In this document: piece by piece, positions 13,413 to 23,411 of the stretch
Layout: each line of letters starts with the position of its first letter
Numbering within the stretch: the stretch's first letter is position 1
From: Psoroptes ovis
Lineage: Eukaryota > Arthropoda > Arachnida > Sarcoptiformes > Psoroptidae
DNA length: 64,000 nt
Assembly: GCA_002943765.1 (NCBI GenBank)
Contig: PQWQ01000004.1
Coordinates: 3,534,001 to 3,598,000 of the forward strand
Reading direction: 5' to 3'
Notes under the pieces: model-generated
Told to the model about the DNA's origin: nothing
The model's database searches: none
The model's input: the letters and a program-made list of their open reading frames with translations, nothing else
Made by a program: the position numbers and the translations under genes

Positions 13413-13492
13413 TTAGGTTGTCCCATAAGTTCTTGCTGTTTTTTAAATGAAAATCAATCTAAAAAACGGCAAGAACTTATGGGACAACTTAA
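13413..13492. mobile_element. Mariner-type foldback MITE (subfamily with CCCATAAG ends)
   Basis: An 80-bp palindrome beginning TTAGGTTGTCCCATAAGTTC and ending GAACTTATGGGACAACTTAA. The arms pair over about 32 bp with a short AT-rich centre, next to a TA dinucleotide. It is close in sequence to the copies at 13709 and 14632. Confidence 0.85.
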
Positions 13493-13581
13493 TATTTTTT
13501 ATTCCATTAATAATTAACGGTTTATATTTGTATATTTGAAAAAAAAAAATTAGTTGTGATTCTTCAAAGCGAAACAATATC

Positions 13582-13618
<37 letters not shown>

Positions 13619-13708
13619 GAAATGATAATTATTTTTAAATATTTAAAAATTGATATTTATTTATTTATTTTTATTTTCTCAAAATTATCATCTTGTGAGA
13701 TAATAATA

Positions 13709-13788
13709 TTGGGTTGTCCCATAAGTTCTTGTCGTTTTTTGAATTTTTTTTAATTCGAAAAATAGCAAGAACTTATGGGACAACCTAA
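13709..13788. mobile_element. Mariner-type foldback MITE, second copy
   Basis: An 80-bp palindrome with left end TTGGGTTGTCCCATAAGTTC and right end GAACTTATGGGACAACCTAA. It lies about 216 bp after the copy at 13413, in the same orientation-free form. Small differences between arms show it has aged since insertion. Confidence 0.85.
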
Positions 13789-14631
13789 TAATAATATAAA
13801 TGACAAACCGAAAACAAACAAATAAACAAAATGAATAAAATGTTCAATGTTAAATATTCGTAAATAATAAATGACAATAATATGCAAATATCATTCATTC
13901 ATTTATTCATTTTTTTTTTTTTTGAATTTCATACACATGAATGATTGACATATTGTCGATTCAATATTTCATTTTTTGGTTGATTTTCGATTTTATTTTT
14001 TTTTTATTTTTTGAATAATTTTTGAGACACTGAAACCCCGAAATGCGACATATGAATGCAGGCAATGATAATGATAATCATAGAACCATGATAATTATAA
14101 TCAAACAAAAAATAAAATGATTTAACATTGACATTTAAAAAAAAGAAAAAATACAATGTAAAAATCCATTTTTCAATCGTTTTTTGAAGAATTAACGAAT
14201 AAATAAATGAATAAATGTTCAAATCAATGAAAAATAATTGTTCCAAAAAAAGACAGAAAGAGAAAATAAATAAATTTGAAATTTAAATTTCCAAATTCAT
14301 TGCAATATATTGTCGATTGAATTGTATAGTCCTTACCTAAAATTGACTTTACATTGCAAATTCAAAATTATAAATTCAAAATCAATCAATCAATCAAACA
14401 TTTATCATTTGTTCAGTGATTTACTTGTCATTATTTTTTTTTTTTTTTTGTTTACCAGAATATTTTTTTCTTTTTTCAAATCAAAATCGCTTCTCTATTC
14501 TTCATCATTATTCGCTGCTCATCATTGATCATTGCCATTGCTATTAATTACCATTAATACAATGAAATAAATGAAATGAAAAAAAAAAGAAAACAATACA
14601 AATGAAACAAATAATTCATCATTTTTATTTA

Positions 14632-14711
14632 TCAAGCTGTCCAATAAGTTCTTGTCGTTTTTAGAATGAAAACAAATTTAAAAAACGGCAAGAACTTATG
14701 GGACAGCCTAA
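14632..14711. mobile_element. Mariner-type foldback MITE, third clustered copy
   Basis: An 80-bp palindrome with left end TCAAGCTGTCCAATAAGTTC and right end GAACTTATGGGACAGCCTAA. Its centre differs from the neighbours, so it is an independent copy and not part of a simple tandem duplication. Confidence 0.82.
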
Positions 14712-15289
14712 TATTTTTTTGATTTTGACAATAAACATCAACAGCAGCAGCAACAGCAGCAGTCACCGAAATCATTACGCCTTAATCTACTAAAAAAAAA
14801 ATCTATCTGGAAAAAAATCTATTTAAAATCCCATTTAAAATTTTAATTTCTGTTTGATTTCTTTATTTTTCAATTTCAAATTTTCAATTGTATTTTTTTT
14901 GTGTATATATTTATAATTTAATTCATTTTCTTTTCAAATAAATAAATAAATGAAATAAATAAATAAATACATTGATTTAATAGATTTACAGATGTATTAA
15001 ATACGAAAAAATAAAATAAAATAAAATAAATTCGGTAATTTTTTTTTTAAAACAACAATTGAAGAAATTGAAAGAGAAATTTTTCAATTTCAATATAGAG
15101 AAAATAATAATAATTTATTTTTTTTTTGTTTGTGTGCATACATATAAAAATATATTAAATTACAGGTTAATTTATAAATGGACAATAAATGATCATATTG
15201 TCGATGTATATTTTTATTTGGGGATAGTGTATGCGTGTGTGTGTATTGACGTATTTGTATGCTTGTATTTCACAGGCGATAATATTGCG

Positions 15290-15346
15290 CATAACAATGC
15301 GAATGTATGCATCGTATATTCGTATGCATACATTCGCATTGATATT
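15290..15346 (+). repeat. Long perfect hairpin
   Basis: The 18-bp arm CAATGCGAATGTATGCAT (15295-15312) is exactly inverted at 15324-15341 across an 11-base loop. Pairing extends outward about five more bases with one mismatch. The length and loop resemble a small precursor-type hairpin or the remnant of an inverted-repeat element. Function unknown. Confidence 0.6.
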
Positions 15347-15714
15347 TGGACATATTGGATGTATAATTATGGTTGAATGTAATTCAAATATACATGTATG
15401 TATATTTGAATTATTTGAAAATTTAAAATTGAAATATTAGAAAGAAGAAAAAAAAATGAAAAATGAAAAATACATGTTATTATTATTAATGAATTGGTAA
15501 TATATAATATAATTGGAAATCACAAAACAAAACAAAAAAAAATTGATTATCATTATTTGTATTTGTATTATTATTATTATTATTAATGGATATTATCATT
15601 TTTAAATGATTTCAAATAACAGAAAACATTCAAAATAAATAAATAAATTCAAATTTAAATATAAATAAATACAATAGTTTGAAACCGAAAAAACCAAATC
15701 CAAGTATAAAAAGG

Positions 15715-15725
15715 CCGATTATAAT
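15715..15725 (+). promoter_or_regulatory. Candidate TATA box of the SLC10-type gene
   Basis: TATAAAAAGGC is a strong TATA match in a locally GC-richer setting, about 440 bp upstream of the start ATG at 16164. Transcription would begin near 15745-15755 and leave a 5' UTR of about 400 bases that includes a GT microsatellite. The true start could be spliced from elsewhere. Confidence 0.4.
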
Positions 15726-15885
15726 AGCTTTTTCTATTTTCACAAAATTTCCAATCGGTTTCTGTTTGTTTGTTTGTTTGTTTGTCTGTTTATTGTTATT
15801 GTTGTTTATTTGTTGATTCGTTTATTTATTGATAATTATTTATTCATTTATTTATTTATTCCTTGAATTTTAAATGTGCATGAAC

Positions 15886-15886
<1 letters not shown>

Positions 15887-15931
<45 letters not shown>
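15887..15931. repeat. (GT)n microsatellite
   Basis: About 22 uninterrupted TG/GT units lie in the presumed 5' UTR of the SLC10-type gene. Such tracts are length-variable and could be useful as a polymorphic marker. Confidence 0.9.
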
Positions 15932-15934
<3 letters not shown>

Positions 15935-16163
15935 CAATGTCGATAGATTGAAATGAAATTGAAACAACAATATTTGAAATTGAATTGAATATATTTGATT
16001 TGTTTCAAAGTAAAAATTTGAAGATATTTTTTTTGTTTGAAAAATGATTTAAAAATAAATTTCAATCCGATCATTTTGTCATTTTGATTTCATTTTCCGA
16101 TTCTTACATTCGGACAAATTTCAATCCATTTTCAATTTTTTTTTCTAAAAATCAAAATTCAAA

Positions 16164-18211
16164 ATGAAAATCAATACAAAAACGATATCGATTTCAATAC
16201 TTTTTTCAATAATTCAATTAATATCATATTCTTTCTCATCATCATCATCATCATTATCTCCATCACCATTAACATCGTCTTTATTGTCGACAACAACAAT
16301 TAAAAATGATATTGAAACACAAATTAATGATTCAACAAATGTAACGACAAATGATATTCTCAAGAATAATAATCAAAAGAGAAATGAAAAATCATTGAAA
16401 AAAATTGCTGAAAATATTATTACGGATGGTTTAGATTTAATTGAAACGACCGGGAAATTAATGGAAAATTCTGAAAACAATCTAAATAATGATATTAATG
16501 ATAATAATAATAATAATAAAAATGAAATCGGAAATGATAAAAAACCAAAAGAAACACCATTATTGAAATTGGTTCATGATTATTTATTGGTCATTTTATT
16601 GATTTCGGTAATGTTTTCGATGGGTTGCGGTGTTACCGTACAAGAAGTATGGAATCATTTACGTCATCCAACATCGGTCATTGTTTGCATTTTTGCACAA
16701 TTTTTTCTTGTACCATTTATTGCATATTTAATAATGACATTTTTAGAATTGGAAATTTTACATTCAACAGGTTTATTAATATTAGCTTGCTGTCCAGGTT
16801 TGTGTTCTTTATTGATGATAATTTTCACAATTAATGTGACATCATTCAAATTCAATCAAATGAAATAATATCATTGAATTATCATTAATTCAATTTTTTT
16901 TTCTGTGATAAATTTGATTTGATAATACAATTATATCATTTGAATAGAGATTGAATTTCAGAAACAAATGATTGCAACAAACATATGAAATCATTTGTTG
17001 TTTATTTTCAATTTATCAAAAAAAAAAAAAAAAATATTCTTCATCTCAAACCAGTTCAATAACTCTTTTTTTTTCACCTTTGTTTTCCCGCAAAATATGA
17101 ATTTTGAATTTTTTTTTCTTTATTTCACACAGGCGGTGTTACATCGAACATTTTTACATTTCTTGCTGATGGTGATCTTCCATTAAGGTTTGTGATAATT
17201 GAATAATTAATTGATTGCTTTTCTCATTTAATCAAAAAAAAAAAAAATATGTTGAAATTAATTTTTTTTTCTCAAAAAAAAATTTAATCTCATTTTAAGT
17301 ATTACAATGACATCAGTTGCTACGATAGCAGCATTATTATTGATGCCATTAAATGTATGGCTTTATGGACGTAATCTTGAAACAAATAATTTAGTTATAC
17401 CTTATGCAGAAATGTCAATAACATTAATATTGGTCACAATACCGGTATTATTTGGAATGTTATTAAATTATCGTTTGCCTAAATATTCACCATATATCAC
17501 TAAAATTGGTGTATTCGCCGGTTTTGGCATTATTTGTTTTTGTCAATCATTAGAAGTGATTATATTTCCTGATATATTTTTAAATGTTCCATATAGTCTT
17601 TATACAGCTGTCATTGTATTGCCTGCATTTAGTTTTATAGCTGGTTTTGTATTTGCAAAATTATTCAGATTAAATAATAGAATATCACGTACAATCGGTA
17701 TCGAAATCGGTATAAAAAATGTAGGCTCAGCATTGACAATAATATCATTGTCATTTACATTACAGGTAAATTAATGAATTTCTTATTTTTTATGTTCACA
17801 TTGTTGACAGAAAATTTGAAATTTTCATTCTGAATTTCATTTTATTCAATCTTAATTTTCTCATCATACCCCCCCCCCAAATAGCAACTTAAAAAAGCAT
17901 GGATATTTCCATTTTTATATGCATTTTCATCATTTTTCGTTATATTTTGTGTAACAATTGGCTATAAATTAATTCAACGTATAACAAATTTTCAATTACA
18001 CAAAGGTTTTGAACAGGTGAATAATAATATTGATAAACAATCAATCGAAAAAGATGAAAATGATAATCGTATCATTATGATTGATGATGATGATGATGAT
18101 GATAATGATTTAAATAATCATAAAAAACATCATCATTTATTTGAAAATGATGATGTTAATCAAACATTTATTAATGCTAAACAATTACAAATTTTAGATA
18201 AGAAAAATTAA
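16164..18211 (+). CDS. SLC10-family sodium/bile-acid cotransporter relative
   Basis: The coding exons are 16164-16797, 17133-17187, 17300-17765 and 17885-18211, predicting 493 residues. It is a multi-pass membrane carrier of the BASS/SLC10 fold, expected to couple sodium entry to uptake of organic anions. An N-terminal signal peptide and a low-complexity lumenal segment come first (to about residue 130). The transmembrane core follows: VMFSMGCGVTVQEVWNHL, then CCPGGVTSNIFTFLADGDL across the exon 1/2 join, then LSITMTSVAT, then GIEIGIKNVGSALTIISLSF. The join CCA-G|GC-GGT exactly rebuilds the family's CCPGG-SN motif, which fixes the donor at 16797 and not the longer open frame. The 55-bp exon 2 is short. 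The tail after the last membrane helix is Asp/Asn/His-rich and cytosolic. The family Gln of the E-x-G-x-Q-N motif is Lys here. The substrate cannot be read from sequence; a P3/SLC10A3-like protein is possible because of the long N-terminal extension. Confidence 0.88.
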
Positions 18212-20449
18212 AAAAAAAGAAGACAATTATAAATGAAATTTATTGAAATTCATTTAAAATTAATTAATTTTGAATTAATTAATTAATACCACAAACAAGC
18301 AACAAACAAACAAATACACTGAAAAGAAATAGAATACAAATTTACAATTACAATTTACAAGCCACACACACACACACACAAATGATACACGCATATCAAT
18401 TTAGTTATAATTATACACCTTTTCCAATTAATTAATTAATAATAATAATTATAAATTATATTGATTCATTATAATTGACTGAATTAATTATTTGATTAAT
18501 CAAATTTTTTACAAAAACAAAAATAATTTCAAATTTTTTTTTATACATAAAAATTTACATTTAACCCTTAGAACTCGAGGCATTTACAGCGTAAGCAAAC
18601 CAGCAGCTCGACGATTTTTCATGTAAAATGGTGACTAATGGCCGCCTATCGAGTTGCTGCAATACATCTTATGGTGAGTGAGGCTTCCACAGCTCGAGTT
18701 TTAAGGGTTAATCATATATTTTGCACCCAATTTATTTACATTAATACATTTACAACTACAATTTATTTGTGTGTATTGTTTTATTGTTTTTATTATTTTG
18801 TCAATTTCAAATAATGATAATAATAATAATTCACACACACACACACACATACACACACATAAATATTATTATCATTTATATTTTACAAAAAAATTCGATG
18901 AGGAAAGTAATAATAAATAAATAAATGAATAAAAAAATAAAGAAAATTTATCAAAGAAAATAATTAAAAATGTAATAAAAATAAAAATAAATAAATAAAT
19001 AAATAATAATTTTATATCCAGTTTCCAAGGAAATCCGTTAATAAAATTGTTTTTTTTAAATTGATCTGAAATTTTACAAAACAAAAAAATAGTTCAATTT
19101 TGATAAGATTTTAAAATATGTGTTTAACTTTAAAATTCTCGAGAAATTCTCGTTTGTAATTTTGAATATTTTTTTTTTATCAGCAAAATTTTGAATTATC
19201 AGCTTTTACAAAAAACAATTGAATGAAAAAATTCATTTCAAAAATAAATAAAAATGATAAATGATAAACGATCAATTATCAATGAACAATAAATGACTAA
19301 TAATCAGTCAACCGAACCGATTTTGTTTTTTTTTTTCTTTCAAAACCGACAATGGTTTGTCGATATTATAATTATTCCAAATTGATTTACAGTTAATTAA
19401 ACGTCATCGTCATTTGTTACCGAAAAGCATTTGCAGCTTTTTCTTTTTTTCTTGTTCACATTTGATTTGGCTGCAACAAATTTATCGGTGTGTTTTAAAA
19501 TAGTATTTCTGTGTTCAAAGGTGAAAAAAAAAATTTGAAAAGAAATACTCTTTTTAATTGCTCCATCTTTGATTTTCTCTTTTAAACATTTTCTCTGAAT
19601 TTTTTTTTGTGGACAAATGAATTGGGAAAAAAAGGGATCAAATATTTATATATATTTGAGTTTGAATGAATTTAATATATGAGTGGAAATTAAATATCTG
19701 TGTTTATATGTGTGCAAGCATGCAATGTGTATTTATTACCACTACTAGCCTACATTCAAATTGATCATTTTATATATTTTTGTTTGTGTATATTTGTCAA
19801 TCGAAGGAAATTTGTTTTAGTTTTTAGTTTTTTTACGTCAAAATTGAATTGAAAAAAATTGAAATCTTTAAAAATTTTCGAATGTGAAAAAAAAAAGATG
19901 AATTCAAATAATCATTGATCGATTCATCAAAATCAACTTCATCAATGTTCAAACGTGTAACTAATTACAGCTTTAAACATTGAACATTTTTAACAGAGAT
20001 TGAATTTTTCTCTTTTGTTGATCAGAAATTATTGAAAATAAAATAAAAAAAACAAGAAATTTTCGTTACTATTACACGTGTCATTACACCATGTATTAAT
20101 AATTGTTAGTAAATTGATAATGAAACGAACGAATCAACGATATTGATTGACAAATGAAATTAAAATTTTTTTTTTTATTTGTATTCAGAAACATAAATCA
20201 AAATTTTCAATGTTATTCTCGATTTTTCTCGATAGTATTCTAACGTATTGTTGTTAATGATTATTATTAATTTCAAATTTCTGTGATTTCCATTTATTCA
20301 TTGTTTTGAATTTTTCATTTCATTTTTTTGTTTCAATATTGCGTTTCAAAATTGATTTTTTATTGAAGTATATGAAGTTTTTTGAGCCAATTTCATCTAT
20401 CTATAATCTTAAATAAATTATCTAATATTGAAAGAAAAAAATTGATAAA
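18212..20449. other. Intergenic region, 2.2 kb
   Basis: AT-rich DNA with CA/GT runs (18363-18381, 18833-18860), a 143-bp piggyBac-type MITE at 18561-18711, and the 5' flank of the nucleobindin gene. No exon is recognised. Confidence 0.6.
18561..18711. mobile_element. piggyBac-type MITE, 143 bp with TTAA duplications
   Basis: TTAA target duplications (18561-18564 and 18708-18711) flank an element that starts CCCTTAGAACTCGAG and ends CTCGAGTTTTAAGGG. These are inverted repeats of about 15 bp with one mismatch. TTAA targets and CCC...GGG ends are the hallmark of piggyBac transposons. The interior is far GC-richer than the surroundings and has no coding capacity, so mobilisation would need an enzyme supplied from elsewhere. 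Confidence 0.82.
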
Positions 20450-22765
20450 ATGTCAATTAAAATACAACTGAAATCGTTAATAATAACGATTTATGTTGTG
20501 TTCACAATTATTAATTTAATCAATTGTGCACCACGTCCACCATCACAAACATCTAAAATACCTGGTGCTAGTGAAAATGAAATTGAAGAAAATGTCAATG
20601 AAATACATGATGATGATAAAGTTGATAAAGAAATTGATGATCTTGTATGTATTTTAAAAATTTTAATATTAATTAATTATTGATAAAAAATATCTTTGAT
20701 TTTTGACAGGGACTAGAATATGGACGCTATCTACAAGAAGTGGTCAAAGCCTTAGACGATGATCCAGTATTTTCTCAAAAATTAGGCAATGTCACTCATG
20801 AACAGATTATGGTATTTAAATCGAAAATGAATAAAGATTTATTTCAATTATAATCGATTTTCTTTTGAAATTTAGAATGGACATGTTGCACGTATTATTG
20901 ATGAAGTTGCACCAGATGTTCGTAATCGTCTTGATGAATTAAAACGTATCGAATTGGATCGTTTAAGAAAATTAGCAATGAAAGAACATCGTCTTGAAGA
21001 AGAAAAGGCACGTAATTCTAATGGTGATGGTGCGTATGATCATAATAATAATAATATTAATAATGATATTGATGTGGAAAGTGGCCGAAGTTGGCGCACC
21101 ACTGATACTATTCATAATAATAAATTTCAAAAAATCCTAAAAAATATACTTGGTCTGTACATTATAAATTCATAATTTTTATTTATTTAATTTTATATCC
21201 TTTATTTGTATAATTTCTTCAGAAATTTATTTCCACTTTCCTTTAAATTTCCTTGAAAATTGCTTTAATTTTGAAAATAATTTTTTTTAATATTGCCAAT
21301 CACTAATTTTTTTCTTTAAAATTTTCCAATTTCAGATGATGGAAATGCACCACATTTAGATCATTCAAATCCACATACATTCGAGGCTGAAGATTTACAG
21401 CGATTAATATTACAAGCAACCAAAGATTTAGATGAATTAGACAAGAAAAGACGTCGAGATTTTAAACAATATGAAATGGAAAAAGAATTACATTATCGTG
21501 AATCATTACAAAATTTAACAGCTGAACAACAAGCAGAAGCTAAACGTAAACATGAAGAAATTAAGAAAAAACATTTGGAACATCCAAAAGTACATCATCC
21601 AGGTAGTAAACAACAGTTGAAAGAAGTATGGAAAGAACAAGATCATATGCCTGAACAAGAATTTGATCCGAAAATATTTTTTCAAATGCATGACATTAAT
21701 GGTGATGGATTTTTAGATCAAGAAGAAGTTGAATCAATATTGAGTATTGAAGTAAGAAAATTATATAACGAAAATGATCCAAGCTATGATCGTAATGAAA
21801 TGATTGAAGAATATCATCGAATGCGTGAACACATTTATCGTGAATTTGATGCTAATCATGATGGATTGATATCGAAAAAGGAATTCTTAGATTATAGTAA
21901 ACAAGCTGAATTTAATCGTGATGATGGTTGGAAAGGTATTGAAGAAGCACCAGTTTATACTGAAGAAGAATTAAAACGCTACGAACAAGAACGTCGACAA
22001 CTGCAAGAACATTATGCAAAATATGGTGCATATGGTTATCATCCACAGCCAGGAATGGAATATCAATATCATCCAGGACAACAACAACAACAGCATCAAC
22101 AACAACCAGTATATTATCAAGTACAAAATCCAAATCAACAACATCATCAGCAACAACAACAACCAGAACATCATCAAGTATATGTGGTGAATGCACCACC
22201 AGAACATGTCCAGCAGCCAGTACAATATCATCATGTAGAATTACCGCCACAAACTTATCAACATCAACAGTTGAATCAACCACAACAACAGCATCCAAAT
22301 CCAAATAATTTACCAGCAGCACCAATGGGACAACAACAGCAATATCATCCAAATAATATTCAAAATAATCAACAACAACAACAGCAACATACAAATTATG
22401 GTCAACAACAACAGCAACAGCAAATGATTGCTAATAATCATCCAGCTCAAATGCAACAACAACAGCAACATACAAATTATGGTCAACAACAACAACAGCA
22501 ACAGCAAATGATTGCTAATAATCATCCAGCTCAAATGCAACAACAACAGCAACATATGCCAAATGTACAATATAATCAACAACAGCAACATCAACAACAA
22601 CAACAACAACAATTACCACCACAACAACAAATGCATCCAAATCAATATCAACAACCGCAACAACAGCAATTTAATGCACATTCCGGTCAACAACAACAAC
22701 AACATCAACAGCCACCAATGCAACATCAACAACAACAACATCCACCACAACCCCTTCATCATTGA
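20450..22765 (+). CDS. NUCB1: Nucleobindin (EF-hand calcium-binding secretory-pathway protein)
   Basis: The exons are 20450-20644, 20710-20811, 20876-21152 and 21336-22765, predicting 667 residues. Nucleobindins are calcium-binding proteins of the Golgi and secreted space with DNA-, G-protein- and calcium-linked roles described in animals. The start ATG opens a signal peptide ending near INCA (about residue 26). Diagnostic stretches are GLEYGRYLQEVVKALDDDP, the ELKRIELDRLRKLAMKE helix, HTFEAEDLQRLI and HPGSKQQLKEVWKEQD. Two canonical EF-hand loops follow: DINGDGFLDQEE (about 311-322) and DANHDGLISKKE (about 363-374). The usual leucine-zipper C-terminus is replaced by about 230 residues of Gln/His/Pro. 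A second donor at 21029 (G|GTGCGT) has the same phase as 21152 and would remove 41 residues that vertebrate relatives lack. The family call is firm; the exon 3 end is uncertain. Confidence 0.9.
22080..22760 (+). repeat. Poly-Gln/His/Pro coding tract with an internal tandem duplication
   Basis: CAA/CAG runs fill the 3' third of the nucleobindin reading frame. Inside it, 22385-22555 is two near-identical units of about 81-84 bp encoding HTNYGQQQ...MIANNHPAQMQ, so part of the tail grew by a recent tandem duplication as well as by codon slippage. Confidence 0.85.
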
Positions 22766-23411
22766 TCCAAAATTTATAATGATATTTTATGAATTACCGA
22801 TTATCTTAATTATTTTAGTAAAAATCTTACCTTATCATTTTTCCTTAAAATTATTTTGTATGTTCTTTTGACTGATTATTTTTTCGAGATTCTTATTATT
22901 TTTTATCTTATTATTATTATTATTGTCATTATTAAAATCATTGATGAATAAATAAATCAAATACATTTTTATTATTTCTTAAGAAATTTCGAAACACATA
23001 AATGAATTAAAATTTCAAAAAAAAAACAAATCAAACAACATTGTGTTTATTGGTTATTTTGACAAATGTTAGATAGATGAATCATCTTTACATTGGTGTA
23101 AATGTCATGAAATTTCAACGACAACAAGCAAACGGCAACATTGATTTATTAAGAATGATGACAATTAAAGGTGAGATCTACAAAATTATCAATGTTAGAC
23201 TTGAGTGTGTGTGTTTTATGTGTCGGTGTATGAATGTGTTTGTTTGAATGTGAATGTAATTTTTAAAATCAAAAATAAATGAGTCTATTGGAAAAATGTT
23301 TCTATTTATGATCACAACAACAATAATATTATTTATAAATAAAATCATTTTCATAATAAATTATTTAAAAAAAATAATCAAATATTAAATATCATCAATG
23401 ATTGCTTGTGA
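22766..23411. other. Short intergenic region between convergent genes
   Basis: About 650 bp of AT-rich 3' flank shared by nucleobindin (+) and the GT92 gene (-). AATAAA-type sequences occur on both strands near 22945-22960 and 23335-23345. Nothing else is recognised. Confidence 0.6.

Larger units (their letters stand above)
9485..15714. other. Intergenic region, 6.2 kb, with several foldback elements
   Basis: AT-rich DNA without convincing exons. It holds the mariner-type MITEs listed separately (12781, 13413, 13709, 14632), a hairpin at 15290-15346 and a less AT-rich block at about 12230-12760. Short open frames here (for example 9810-10022, 13170-13379 and 15059-15376) are Phe/Ile/Tyr-rich and have no recognisable domain. 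Confidence 0.6.

Noticed and set aside
16798..16868. Read-through end of SLC10 exon 1 (LCSLLMIIFTINVTSF)
   Set aside because: The frame stays open past the donor, but splicing at 16797 rebuilds the conserved CCPGGVTSN motif.
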